In this document: piece after piece, positions 44,423-55,517 of the stretch | Layout: each line of letters begins with the position of its first letter | How positions within the stretch are numbered: the first letter of the stretch is position 1 | Source: Salinicola lusitanus | GTDB lineage: Bacteria; Pseudomonadota; Gammaproteobacteria; Pseudomonadales; Halomonadaceae | Length of the DNA stretch: 61,562 bases | NCBI RefSeq assembly: GCF_003206045.1 | Contig: NZ_PZJM01000004.1 | Span: 750,310 to 811,871 of the forward strand | Reading direction: 5' to 3' | Translations under genes and position numbers: made by a program | The notes under the pieces: generated by a model | What the model was told of the DNA's origin: nothing | Database searches by the model: none | Seen by the model: the letters and a program-made list of their open reading frames with translations, nothing else

Positions 44423-44474
44423 GACGGCTCTCCCCGCTTCATACCGCTATCCCGACACACTTCTGCCGAGGGCT

Positions 44475-45749
44475 TTACTGCGCCATAGAGTGCATGACCC
44501 GACTATAGCCCTCTACCGACCGGAACACATCGCCGTTGCCCTGCGCTTCAAGGATTCGGTCGCCCAGATGGCGCAACGCGCCCGCTCCGCCTATGACCGG
44601 CAACACGCCGGTGGCAGCGCTGGCGATGTAGTCCGGAGCATCACTCACCGTGAAACTCAGTCCGCACGCGCCAAACGCGGGCAGATCTATCGAATCGTCG
44701 CCGAGACAGGCGGTCTCCTCACGGGAAACGCCGACTTGCTCCTGCAAGGCACGACAGGCGGCCGCCTTGTCCTTGACCCCAAAAAGCACGTGTTGAATTC
44801 CTAGGTCGGCGGCACGTTTCCTCAATGTCGGCGAATCACGACCGGACAGTATGGCGACTTGCACGCCACACGCCATCAGCATCTTGATGCCCAAGCCATC
44901 TCGAACGTGGAACGTCTTGGTCGTCTCACCCGCTTCGGTGTAGTGCAAGCGACCGTCGGTCAGGATGCCATCAACATCGGTAATGACCAGACGAACCTTG
45001 GCCAGCGGATCGACCGGCGCGTACTCCTGACCCAGAAAATGGGCGCGCACGCGTTCGAGACACTCGGGCGTATCGACACCCGGCCCCGTCGGTTCGACCT
45101 CGACGGCGCGGATCGTCATTCCCGCGTACAGCAGCCGCAACTGCTCCAGCACTTCCGAGCGTTCCAGCATGGGTGAGGCCAGGCGACCGTAGCGCTCCAG
45201 AACATCGCGACGGTAGGCGTAGACGCCGACGTGCTTCAGGAAACTCGCCTCGGCTGGTTCTCGCGGAAACGGAATTGGCGAACGGCTGAAATAGAGGGCA
45301 TCGCCATTCTCCTTGAGCACGACTTTGACACTGTTCGGACTCTGCGCTTCCTCATGGGAGATCGGATGGCAGAGCGTACCGACATGAACGTCCGGCCCGA
45401 CGTCCTGCATGGTCGCAGCCAACCGCTCGAGATCGCCAGAGCGGATCAGGGGTTCGTCGCCCTGCACGTTGATGTAGAGATCGGCCTCGACCTGCTGCAT
45501 CACCTCGACCAGACGGTCTGTGCCGGAAACATGGTCGGGAGAGGTCATGACCACATTCCCGCCGAAGCCGTCAACGCAGTCCATCACCCGCTGATCGTCG
45601 GTAGCCACCCATACCGCATCCACATTGCCCACGGCGCTGGCGCGCTCGTAGACATGTTGGATCATCGGCTTGCCGACGATATCGGCGAGAGGCTTGCCCG
45701 GCAGACGGCTGGAGCCGTAACGGGCGGGAATCACAATGACTGTTTTCAT
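44475..45749 (-). CDS. kdsB/kdsC: Fused CMP-Kdo synthetase / Kdo-8-phosphate phosphatase (KdsB-KdsC)
   Basis: A 424-residue bifunctional protein. Residues 1-242 are KpsU/KdsB: IPARYGSSRLPGKPL (8-22), INVQGDEPLI and the HVGVYAYR segment. Residues about 250-424 are a KdsC-type HAD phosphatase: D258 and D260 in TDVDGILTDG, SGRDS and GDDSIDLP. The two domains do the last two steps from Kdo-8-P to CMP-Kdo. They are usually separate proteins. The start MKTVIVIPARYG is chosen on family fit. It is 14 bases downstream of kdsA. It serves the KpsC/KpsS and polymerase demand for CMP-Kdo. Confidence 0.93.
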   Translation of the reverse strand: MKTVIVIPARYGSSRLPGKPLADIVGKPMIQHVYERASAVGNVDAVWVATDDQRVMDCVDGFGGNVVMTSPDHVSGTDRLVEVMQQVEADLYINVQGDEPLIRSGDLERLAATMQDVGPDVHVGTLCHPISHEEAQSPNSVKVVLKENGDALYFSRSPIPFPREPAEASFLKHVGVYAYRRDVLERYGRLASPMLERSEVLEQLRLLYAGMTIRAVEVEPTGPGVDTPECLERVRAHFLGQEYAPVDPLAKVRLVITDVDGILTDGRLHYTEAGETTKTFHVRDGLGIKMLMACGVQVAILSGRDSPTLRKRAADLGIQHVLFGVKDKAAACRALQEQVGVSREETACLGDDSIDLPAFGACGLSFTVSDAPDYIASAATGVLPVIGGAGALRHLGDRILEAQGNGDVFRSVEGYSRVMHSMAQ

Positions 45750-45763
45750 GAAGGACAACCGGC

Positions 45764-47484
<1,721 letters not shown>

Positions 47485-47506
47485 AATATCCGCTCTTAAT
47501 TAACTC

Positions 47507-48157
47507 TTATAAATCATTTTTCCAAAATGACATTTCATCTTCCGAAAACTTCTGCTTTCTAGATCTATGCCAAGTCACGCCTCTTTTTACTACTTTTGCT
47601 GGCGCACCCGCTAAGATCACATTCTCTTCATCAAAAGAACTATTGACAAAGGAATTAGCACCCACAATTGAATCAGAGGGAACTTTGCCACCTTTACTAA
47701 TTAGCCCCTTCACCCCAACCCAAACATGATCCCCGATGTTCACTGACTTAGGCTTGTTGACTCTTTCACCAGTTGATAGATCAATAACTGAATGTGCATC
47801 AGTGGTACGAATCTCAACATTCCTTGAAAACATGCAGTGATGACCGATAAACACATCGCATTGTTCTTGGCACAAGATATATACAGATTGAAAAGTAGTT
47901 TCATATCCAATATAGACGGTCTGATTGGTCCCCTTAACCAATATCTGGCCACGAATCGCGCAGTTTTTACCGATGAAAATTTTATTTCCATTGCCTTCGA
48001 TGCGAATATCGGCGTTAAAAATCAATCCAGATTCTGCAACTATAGTATTCGATTCTCCCATGACTTTCACTTCCCCCCTGACCTTATTTGAGGTGGGAAT
48101 GACTATCTCGTTACTTTCAGACGAATTGGTTATGTTTAGACCTTTATTGACGGCCAT
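47507..48157 (-). CDS. Left-handed beta-helix (hexapeptide) acyltransferase B
   Basis: A 216-residue trimeric acetyltransferase-type protein after an AGGTGA site. Repeats such as IRIEGNGNKIFIGKNC and KSVNIGDHVWVGVKGLISKG, the TTDAHSV catalytic segment and the tail GVTWHRSRKQKFSEDEMSFW match acyltransferase A at 42567 almost block for block. The two are paralogues with different N-termini and different base composition (this one AT-rich). It probably acetylates a sugar of the capsule. Confidence 0.87.
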   Translation of the reverse strand: MAVNKGLNITNSSESNEIVIPTSNKVRGEVKVMGESNTIVAESGLIFNADIRIEGNGNKIFIGKNCAIRGQILVKGTNQTVYIGYETTFQSVYILCQEQCDVFIGHHCMFSRNVEIRTTDAHSVIDLSTGERVNKPKSVNIGDHVWVGVKGLISKGGKVPSDSIVGANSFVNSSFDEENVILAGAPAKVVKRGVTWHRSRKQKFSEDEMSFWKNDL

Positions 48158-48166
48158 AAAATCACC

Positions 48167-51100
48167 TCAAATGTAGGAGTCTGCGTTGCTGTTATTAGAA
48201 ATATACTCAACCAAATCTTCAACTTGGCATGCCTGCATAGTACTAGGCGAGAAATATTTAGAGAACATAATATAGGAAAAGAACACGATTTCCGGGAGTG
48301 ACCTTACTCGTGGGCGAAAGTTATTTACTGCAACGTCTTCTGTCACACCCCATCCAGAATAAAAAGGCACACCGTAACACCGTACCTTTTTTCCGGCAAT
48401 TAATGCTTCTAGCCCCATTCCGGATGTAGCAACCCAAACCTGTTCAACTTGTTCAAAAAGACTATAGGGATTAATTTCATAATCAATCACTATCACTCGC
48501 TCAATATCATTGGCAAATGATATGTTTTCTGGAGAAAAATAGCTTTGCTTACCCCCTTTTGTCGCATCGGGGTGCCTTTTAATAAGAACTTCATGGTCAG
48601 GATAATCTTCAATAGCATGCTTCAACATACGACCAAATGATTTTTCGTCGGCTTTTCCTGCAACAATAGACTGATCGCCATAACGTTGATCGATCAGTAG
48701 TATTTTAGGCTTGCTTGGATCACCAATTTTTATATTAAGATGTGGAGCATGATTGTACTTCGTGACTCGATTCGCCTTTATCGAAAAAATTAAATCTTCT
48801 GCTCTTTTAAGCTCAACTTCACTGAGTTCATAATCTGACTCAAGTGCGTGGCATAAGCTGCTTTTATTAAAAGCATCGTAGTATGCCGCTTTACCATCCA
48901 AAATAATTGACAGCCCTGGATCACCGGAAAGACCAATATCCATAGATCGAATGAAGCCGTCTTCTGCAATATAATTGGGCACCATTAGTGAAGAAGCCAA
49001 GTATTGCTGGGCTACTTTTTTTTCCGTTACCTTCGCACCCCATTGAATGAAATAGTCACACCTAGCGAGTTCAGACAATGGAGTTTCTGTGTCAACCGTT
49101 ATATCACGATGATATGCGCCCAGCATTTGAGGCAAATACCGTTGAGCCTGCTTCCAAGCACCTTTACCTGAGTGTGCCCCGTAGCGTATTTCGTATTGCG
49201 GATCGAGCAGTGATGACAACCCTACTTTTGGATGATGTCTTACAACATCTGTATCCAATTCTCCTCCCAAGAAATCTAAGTCCTTCTTCAAAGCACCAGC
49301 TATATCTCTCTGACTAATTCCACATGTTGTCAATACACCTTGCTCAACATCGGAGAAAGAGTCGATCTTTATAACTTTTCCTGCTCGCACACGCTCGAGA
49401 ACTTCCAGCTTATCCTGATCAACGCTGGCGAGCACATAGTCAGAGATATATAAAGATTCTTCATGGGATAAAATTCCTACCATGCTATCTTGATTAAAAA
49501 TTTCGTAACCGCATTCCGATAGCAGCTGGCACATTTTCTGGCGCAAACTAATTTGTTCGCTGTAAACTAAGATACAGAAAGAAAACGGAGAAAAATAACA
49601 AGTCAGAATTTCAAGAACTGCGTCGACATCGCTGATCTTATCAACGACCAATGTTAATATCTTTTTTGAATCTGATGAAACAAGGTACCGGCCATAAGAG
49701 AAATCATGATCATGGCTATCAAAACCAAGCAAGGGTAGCTTCAATGACTCGACACATTTCAGCACTCCGCCTTTAAACGCAAAACAATCATCTGTTGAAA
49801 AAGAAGATGCAGAGTAATAAACATCAAAAGCTAAATCGCCTATATTCTTTTTCTCGAAGTAGCAAAAAGATGTGCCTACAAAAAACCTTGGCAAATTGAG
49901 TTTTCGACAAGCATTAAAAATCAACACATCTATGTTGGCAATATTATTGCCAAAAATTACACCACGCACGTCTCCGTCAATACTTGACAATGCCTTTATT
50001 ATGGCAAGGCTCAATCTATGTAGGTATTCAAGGGACTCGTTGAAATCGATTTCAAAAGGAGTAATGAGTTTCATTATTCCTCGACGGGGATTCAACTTGA
50101 GCAATTTTTTATACAGTTCTTGACTCTCGGGGGTTTTGTCGTGCACATATATATACTCTCCCCCACTGCCTTCAATATTAATTTCAACCGAGTCAGCTAC
50201 CGGCTTGAGCTCATTGCCCTTCACAGGTTTTAAGACCTCGTCTGCATCAATATTATTTACATGAGGTGAATCATCCATCAAATCAACAAACTCTCTCTCT
50301 CGTATGATTTTTTTAATCGCTTTATTTAATGATGTTTTTTGACCTGTTTCTGGGTCATAATAATTACTATAGAGCAAATACGACGCAGCAAAAATTTCCT
50401 CAACTTTAAGTTGCCGGTTACGCCTTGCATTGGGTTGACGATCATCAGTCAGCCCCCAACCGCTATAAAAAGGACATCCTATAGTCGTAACTTTTATACC
50501 TCGCAACAAAGCTTCGAACCCGGAAAGAGATGTTATCGTATAAACATGATCTATAGTCTCAAAAGACTGAGCGATTGAAACATCACTTCCAATAATCGTA
50601 GCGATCTGAGCAACGTTTTTAGGGTCGCTTTGCATAGCCCTGTAGCCATTCATCACATCTGGGTGAGGCTTATAGATTATTTCTGCTTCTGGATTTTCTT
50701 TTTTTGCAAGCCTTACTAAGGCATTATTCGTTACGGGCCGGTCGCAGCCTAATTTTATAGATGCGTCATCTTCCACTTGGCCAATAACCAGTATTCGCTT
50801 CTTGGATTTAGGACCGTAAACCGTCCTCATATCATGCGATTTAGTGTGATTATACTTGCTTAGCTTATTATTTATTATCAACTCAATACACTGTTTAGCT
50901 TGAAGCATAAGCTCAGAGTCAGAATTGAAATCATAAGTATTTAAAATGTTTTCAAGATCTGAGGGATACCTAGCATCGAAGTATGGAACTTTTGCATCGT
51001 ACACCAACGACATAGGGGGCGCTTTCGTCGCACCAAGCTGAACTGACCGAATGAACCCATCTTCTACATATTTAACTTTTACTGAATTTTTATCTGCGGC

Positions 51101-52441
51101 CCTTTTTATAAACCCGGGTATTAAGGTACCCCAAACCAAAACCACAGTATTTTGAGGCTCAGTTAGGAAGTATTTTTCAAATTTTGATTTAAAATCTGCA
51201 GGCGTTACCCCCTTAGGAACAAAAATCACCTTCGTGTTCGAAAAATATTTCCTGATAAAACTTTTCCAGGCGCTAAAACCGACTACTACGGTAACTGAAT
51301 GTTCAACATTTTGGGGTGAGCTATTCTTACTTTTGTGTGCTGATGAAGCCAGTTGCAGCTGAATATGTTCAAGCGTCTTTTCAAGAGTCGTCTTTTCTTG
51401 ATATATCGGGTCATAATATTCTGGATAGAGTATATATGAAGCAGCGAAGAGCTCTTCTACTTTTAGGTGACGCTTCCGCCTTTCATTTTTTTGCCGATCA
51501 TCGGTCAACCCCCATCCTGAATAAAACGGGCATCCCAGTGTTGTAACTTTAATACCTCTCAGAAGAGCTTCGAACCCGACTTGGGAGGTTATAGTATAAA
51601 CATGATCTACCGTAGCAAGAACATCAGCTATTGCTACGTTTTCCGTAATTAATTTACAAACATCTTCAACTTCACTTGGATCTGACAACATCTTACGCCG
51701 TTGATGCAAAACATCTGGATGAGGCTTATAATATATTTCGGCATTGGGATTTTCAAAAGCGGCGAGCCTTACAACGTCGTTGTTATTGCATTTCCTCTCA
51801 CATCCATAAACAATAGACGCATCATCTTCAACTTGGCCAACCACTAAAATTCTTTTCCTCTCTGTTTTAGGAGGATAAATCTTCTCGGGAGACTTTCGCT
51901 CGCCATTATTATATTTGCTTATACCCAACGCGCAAATATTTCTGATATTCTCAGCCGCGCGAGCCATTAACTCCTTGTCAGAGTCAAAATCGTAACTCGA
52001 AAGAATAGACTCTAAATCTGACTCTTTCGTAGCGTCAAAATACGGTGTCTTAGAGTCAAAATTTAATGATAAAGGCGGCGTATGCTTCGAGCCTAACTCC
52101 ACTGAACGAATAAATCCGTCCTCGACATATCTCAAAGGTTTGGAAGTATTTGAAATTATTTTAGGGAGATTCATTCCCCAAGCGAGCACTTCAGCATTCG
52201 GTGTTTTTTCAATCAGTGGTAGCCATTTTTTCTCTAACTCAACCTCATTGGCTTTGAAGGGAACGTATATAAAGGTCTTGTCCGGCATCCAGGCCTCAAT
52301 AATTGGCCTTTTCCAATCGTTTATTCTGAATGCAAAAACTGGATTTTTGACACTGGAGAGCTTTGATAGCTCTCTCTTCTTCTTTGCCGCATCTTCGAAA
52401 AACTTGATAGGATGCTTGATTAACTTGGTGACTTTGCTCAT
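48167..52441 (-). CDS. Giant three-module KpsC-like Kdo transferase, candidate capsule polymerase
   Basis: A 1424-residue AT-rich gene. Module 1 (about 30-350): EDGFIRS 107-113, KPHPD 239-243, FYSGWG 306-311. Module 2 (about 385-705): EDGFIRS 460-466, KPHPD 591-595, FYSGWG 658-663. Both share GQVEDDASI and resemble the C-terminal (GT107) half of KpsC. After an unassigned stretch (about 715-1085), module 3 (about 1090-1415) has EDGFIRS 1160-1166, KRHPD 1288-1292 and FYSGWG 1360-1365 and resembles the N-terminal (GT99) half, for example IDQRYGDQSI and KSFGRMLKHAI. True KpsC and KpsS are encoded at 16430-19739, so this is an extra enzyme. I infer a polymerase or branching enzyme for a Kdo-containing chain. 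It is between kpsF and an acyltransferase. Confidence 0.88.
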   Translation of the reverse strand: MSKVTKLIKHPIKFFEDAAKKKRELSKLSSVKNPVFAFRINDWKRPIIEAWMPDKTFIYVPFKANEVELEKKWLPLIEKTPNAEVLAWGMNLPKIISNTSKPLRYVEDGFIRSVELGSKHTPPLSLNFDSKTPYFDATKESDLESILSSYDFDSDKELMARAAENIRNICALGISKYNNGERKSPEKIYPPKTERKRILVVGQVEDDASIVYGCERKCNNNDVVRLAAFENPNAEIYYKPHPDVLHQRRKMLSDPSEVEDVCKLITENVAIADVLATVDHVYTITSQVGFEALLRGIKVTTLGCPFYSGWGLTDDRQKNERRKRHLKVEELFAASYILYPEYYDPIYQEKTTLEKTLEHIQLQLASSAHKSKNSSPQNVEHSVTVVVGFSAWKSFIRKYFSNTKVIFVPKGVTPADFKSKFEKYFLTEPQNTVVLVWGTLIPGFIKRAADKNSVKVKYVEDGFIRSVQLGATKAPPMSLVYDAKVPYFDARYPSDLENILNTYDFNSDSELMLQAKQCIELIINNKLSKYNHTKSHDMRTVYGPKSKKRILVIGQVEDDASIKLGCDRPVTNNALVRLAKKENPEAEIIYKPHPDVMNGYRAMQSDPKNVAQIATIIGSDVSIAQSFETIDHVYTITSLSGFEALLRGIKVTTIGCPFYSGWGLTDDRQPNARRNRQLKVEEIFAASYLLYSNYYDPETGQKTSLNKAIKKIIREREFVDLMDDSPHVNNIDADEVLKPVKGNELKPVADSVEINIEGSGGEYIYVHDKTPESQELYKKLLKLNPRRGIMKLITPFEIDFNESLEYLHRLSLAIIKALSSIDGDVRGVIFGNNIANIDVLIFNACRKLNLPRFFVGTSFCYFEKKNIGDLAFDVYYSASSFSTDDCFAFKGGVLKCVESLKLPLLGFDSHDHDFSYGRYLVSSDSKKILTLVVDKISDVDAVLEILTCYFSPFSFCILVYSEQISLRQKMCQLLSECGYEIFNQDSMVGILSHEESLYISDYVLASVDQDKLEVLERVRAGKVIKIDSFSDVEQGVLTTCGISQRDIAGALKKDLDFLGGELDTDVVRHHPKVGLSSLLDPQYEIRYGAHSGKGAWKQAQRYLPQMLGAYHRDITVDTETPLSELARCDYFIQWGAKVTEKKVAQQYLASSLMVPNYIAEDGFIRSMDIGLSGDPGLSIILDGKAAYYDAFNKSSLCHALESDYELSEVELKRAEDLIFSIKANRVTKYNHAPHLNIKIGDPSKPKILLIDQRYGDQSIVAGKADEKSFGRMLKHAIEDYPDHEVLIKRHPDATKGGKQSYFSPENISFANDIERVIVIDYEINPYSLFEQVEQVWVATSGMGLEALIAGKKVRCYGVPFYSGWGVTEDVAVNNFRPRVRSLPEIVFFSYIMFSKYFSPSTMQACQVEDLVEYISNNSNADSYI

Positions 52442-52459
52442 AAAACAATTCCTTAACTA

Positions 52460-53422
52460 TCAAGCATCGAAACTTTTGATAACGCCAGCCGGTTTTAGCT
52501 GATCATTAACTACAACTAGCGAAGTCAATCTTTTTTCACGCATCAATCCCTCACACTCATAGAGATTGGCGCCTTTGGGTACGGTCGTTGGCATTTTGCC
52601 CATGATATCCTGGGCAATGAGAGATTCAGTATTTCCGTGCTTTTCTATGGCTCGGCGCAAGTCACCATCTGTAACGACCCCTACCAAATCACCGGCCTGA
52701 GAAAGAATGCAGACGATACCTTTACCACCCTCGCTGATCTGGTGAACCACATTCGCAAATGAAGCGTCCTCCTGGATGGAAGGCACTGGGTGCATGACTT
52801 CCTGGACCTGGGTCAACAGTTTACGGCCCAGCGATCCGCCCGGGTGGAATCGGGCGAAGTCGACCGGCATGAAGCCTCTGCGATCCATCAACGCAACTGC
52901 AAGCGCATCTCCCATGACGAGCGTTGCCGTGGTGGAAGTAGTCGGGGCAAGATTGTTAGGACAGGCTTCACGTTCCACGGAGACATCGAGATGGACGTCT
53001 GCGGCAATGGCAAGCGTCGAGTCACTATTGCCCGTGATCGCGATGCTCTTGGCCTGAATGTGGCGAATGTAAGGCAGCAGCTTCACGACCTCGTCGGTTT
53101 CACCACTATAGGATATCAGTACGACTAGATCGTCTGCCCCGATCATGCCCAGATCACCGTGATAGGCCTCACCGGGATGAACGAAGAAGCTAGGGGTACC
53201 AGTAGATGCCAACGTGGCGGCGATCTTCTTGCCGATGATCCCGGACTTCCCCATACCCGAGATGATGACTTTCCCGGTGCACTGATGCATGAGATTGACC
53301 GCTAACGAAACTTCGCCATTCAGGGATTCGCCAATGGCCTGTAACGACTTGGCCTGCTCCCAGAACACGTTGCGAGCAACTTCCAATGACTGATCCGTGT
53401 CAGAGTATATTTGAGCTTCCAT
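52460..53422 (-). CDS. kpsF: Arabinose-5-phosphate isomerase
   Basis: A 320-residue enzyme converting ribulose-5-P to arabinose-5-P, the first committed step of Kdo synthesis. The SIS domain (about 40-190) has SGMGKSGIIGKK (K59), GEAYHGDLG (H88) and FHPGGSLGR (H193). Two CBS domains follow from about 206. Length is normal. It follows kpsE2 by 13 bases and precedes the three-module KpsC-like gene by 18, so export and Kdo supply are transcribed together. Confidence 0.95.
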   Translation of the reverse strand: MEAQIYSDTDQSLEVARNVFWEQAKSLQAIGESLNGEVSLAVNLMHQCTGKVIISGMGKSGIIGKKIAATLASTGTPSFFVHPGEAYHGDLGMIGADDLVVLISYSGETDEVVKLLPYIRHIQAKSIAITGNSDSTLAIAADVHLDVSVEREACPNNLAPTTSTTATLVMGDALAVALMDRRGFMPVDFARFHPGGSLGRKLLTQVQEVMHPVPSIQEDASFANVVHQISEGGKGIVCILSQAGDLVGVVTDGDLRRAIEKHGNTESLIAQDIMGKMPTTVPKGANLYECEGLMREKRLTSLVVVNDQLKPAGVIKSFDA

Positions 53423-53435
53423 ATTCGTCTCGGTT

Positions 53436-54539
53436 TTAATCTCTGTGATCTTTAATAATCAAAATGAGCATATTGGCGATTAGCGCAATAAACAGCGCAA
53501 TAACGGCAAACACGACGATGTTATACAGCCGTTCCGGCTGCTCCGGATATTGTGGCATCGTAGGGGACTGCAGAGTGGAGAGCTGCTTGAGTTTACGCGC
53601 CGCTTCCACTTGCGTACTCTGCAATGCAGCCAGTGCACCGGAATAACTTTCCTGGGCAAATTTGGCCTGCAGCTGAAGCCGCTGATATTCCGAGGAGAGA
53701 GAGTTAAGCGCGTTGCCGGATTGGGCCGCCAGTCGCTGCTTTTCTTTCTCAATCTGATCTTCCAGCGCGTTGATCTGGCTCTTTACTCTTACCATTTCCG
53801 GTGAGTTCGCACTCTGGAAACTGCTCAGCGCAGTTTTCTGTGCCTTGAGACTTGCCAGCTCGCCTTCCAGAGTCGAGACCACACTGCTCAGGCTTTCGAC
53901 CGTACCCGTTGGCGATACCAGCCCATTCTCGTTCTGGTAGTCCACCAGCGCTTGGCGCGTTTGTTCGAACGTTGCCTGAAGCTGATCGACCTGCTGCTGC
54001 AGGAACTTTACCTGCTCTTCCGCTAAGCGCCGACCCATATCGTTCATGTGCTGCTCGCCACGCTCGAGCAGCAGGTTGGCTATCAGATGCGCTTCTTTCG
54101 GGTTGAACGCTTCAACGTCGACTCGCAACACGCCAGCGTACTCGTCGAGCTCCACCGAGACGCGCTTGAGATAATAGTCGTGCAGCTCTTCCAGTGGCGC
54201 ATTCTCGTCGCTGAGGCGGCTGAAGAAGTCGCCGCCACCGTGGGCGTAATGCTCGCGGAAGTTGGCGTTCTCCACTAGGTACTGCAGCATATCGACTGAA
54301 CGGAGATAGTCTCTCAGCAGCAGCATGTCGGCGTTATTCGCCCCGCCACCACCGGAAAGCAGGCTACTGAAGCTCAAATCCGGCGATGAAAGCTGCGGGC
54401 TTTCCAATACCACATGGGCGTGGGATACGTAGCGATCACTGGCCCAGACTGCCCAATAGAAACTAACGATGACGATCGCTACCAGGCAGAGGATCCAGTG
54501 AAGATGCCGTTTTAACTTTTGCTTTACTAAAAATTTCAT
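53436..54539 (-). CDS. kpsE: Capsule export inner-membrane/periplasmic protein, copy 2
   Basis: A 367-residue protein from ATG 54539 (MKFLVKQKLKRHLHW). A GTG at 54581 that overlaps the kpsT2 stop would add 14 residues and is possible. The N-terminal membrane segment is near 13-32, the C-terminal one follows [13 protein letters not shown], and a coiled-coil periplasmic region lies between. It is very close to copy 1 over most of its length, including [16 protein letters not shown]. It joins KpsM/T to KpsD. Confidence 0.92.
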   Translation of the reverse strand: MKFLVKQKLKRHLHWILCLVAIVIVSFYWAVWASDRYVSHAHVVLESPQLSSPDLSFSSLLSGGGGANNADMLLLRDYLRSVDMLQYLVENANFREHYAHGGGDFFSRLSDENAPLEELHDYYLKRVSVELDEYAGVLRVDVEAFNPKEAHLIANLLLERGEQHMNDMGRRLAEEQVKFLQQQVDQLQATFEQTRQALVDYQNENGLVSPTGTVESLSSVVSTLEGELASLKAQKTALSSFQSANSPEMVRVKSQINALEDQIEKEKQRLAAQSGNALNSLSSEYQRLQLQAKFAQESYSGALAALQSTQVEAARKLKQLSTLQSPTMPQYPEQPERLYNIVVFAVIALFIALIANMLILIIKDHRD

Positions 54540-54577
54540 CAAGTTCGCTTCTTTAAATCCGGAGCTAAGCGTTGGCC

Positions 54578-55513
54578 TCACCTTCGGGCCGATGCTTGCT
54601 CGTGCTGTTTAAGCTCTGAGAACCGCTTTCTCGCCAGTCGATGTTTGCGATGCAGCAATTCCGTTTGTTCCTGCAAGATGGCCACTTCATCTTCGTCAGT
54701 GGTCGTCTCCAGCCGGTACTGCGAGATAATATGCTGCTTCTGAAGTTCGTTTATCTCTTGCCTGAGGGAGCGAAGCTGAGCTTTAACGCTACTGGCATCG
54801 AGCTGTTCGACCGGCGTTTCCTCCTCGTCGTCTTCATCCGCGACGTCGGTAATCAGTCCGGTTGCCCGATGATATGCCTCGATCGCGTCCTCGATACGAT
54901 CGAACCAGCGAGCCGTTCCTTCGTCGATGAAAATGCCAGCCTGGCACATCTGCTTCAGCGTGCCTTCGCCGTGGGAGACCATGATCAGGCTGGCGTGATC
55001 CACCCGCTGCTGAAATGCCTCCCTGGCCTTGGCCTTGAACGCGCGATCACCCACGGCGGTCGCCTCGTCCGAGATGTAGATATCGAAGTCGAACGCCAGC
55101 GAAAGACCGAAGGCGAGGCGCGCCCGCATCCCTGAAGAATACGTCGTAACAGGGTCATCGAAGGCCTTGCCGATCTCAGCGAAGTCCTCCACCTCTTGGA
55201 TCAACTTGGACAGATTCTTTTTGATGCCGTGGACGCGAGCGACGAACTTGACGTTCTGACGCCCGGTCATGGCGCCCTTAAACCCGCCGGCCAAGCCGAT
55301 CGGCCAGGAGACGCGACCTTTACGAATTACTCGACCTCGATCCGGCGTATCCATACCGCCAATCAGGCGTAAGAGCGTCGACTTGCCCGCGCCATTGCGG
55401 CCGACCACACCAACGCTGACGCCATCGGGAATGACGAGATTGACATCCTTCAATACCCACCCGCCGCCATGCGGGCCATGGTAACGCTTGTAAAGATTCT
55501 GGATTTCGATCAT
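54578..55513 (-). CDS. kpsT: Capsule ABC transporter ATPase with C-terminal tail, copy 2
   Basis: A 311-residue ATPase with Walker A GRNGAGKST (38-46), YSSGMRARL, Walker B DIYISDE and MVSHG as in copy 1. Residues 1-217 are highly similar to copy 1. The last 90 residues are different: an acidic stretch (DVADEDDEEETPVEQ) then a predicted coiled coil (LRSLRQEINELQKQ) and a basic end. It follows kpsM2 by 4 bases. Confidence 0.94.
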   Translation of the reverse strand: MIEIQNLYKRYHGPHGGGWVLKDVNLVIPDGVSVGVVGRNGAGKSTLLRLIGGMDTPDRGRVIRKGRVSWPIGLAGGFKGAMTGRQNVKFVARVHGIKKNLSKLIQEVEDFAEIGKAFDDPVTTYSSGMRARLAFGLSLAFDFDIYISDEATAVGDRAFKAKAREAFQQRVDHASLIMVSHGEGTLKQMCQAGIFIDEGTARWFDRIEDAIEAYHRATGLITDVADEDDEEETPVEQLDASSVKAQLRSLRQEINELQKQHIISQYRLETTTDEDEVAILQEQTELLHRKHRLARKRFSELKQHEQASARR

Positions 55514-55517
55514 CGGC

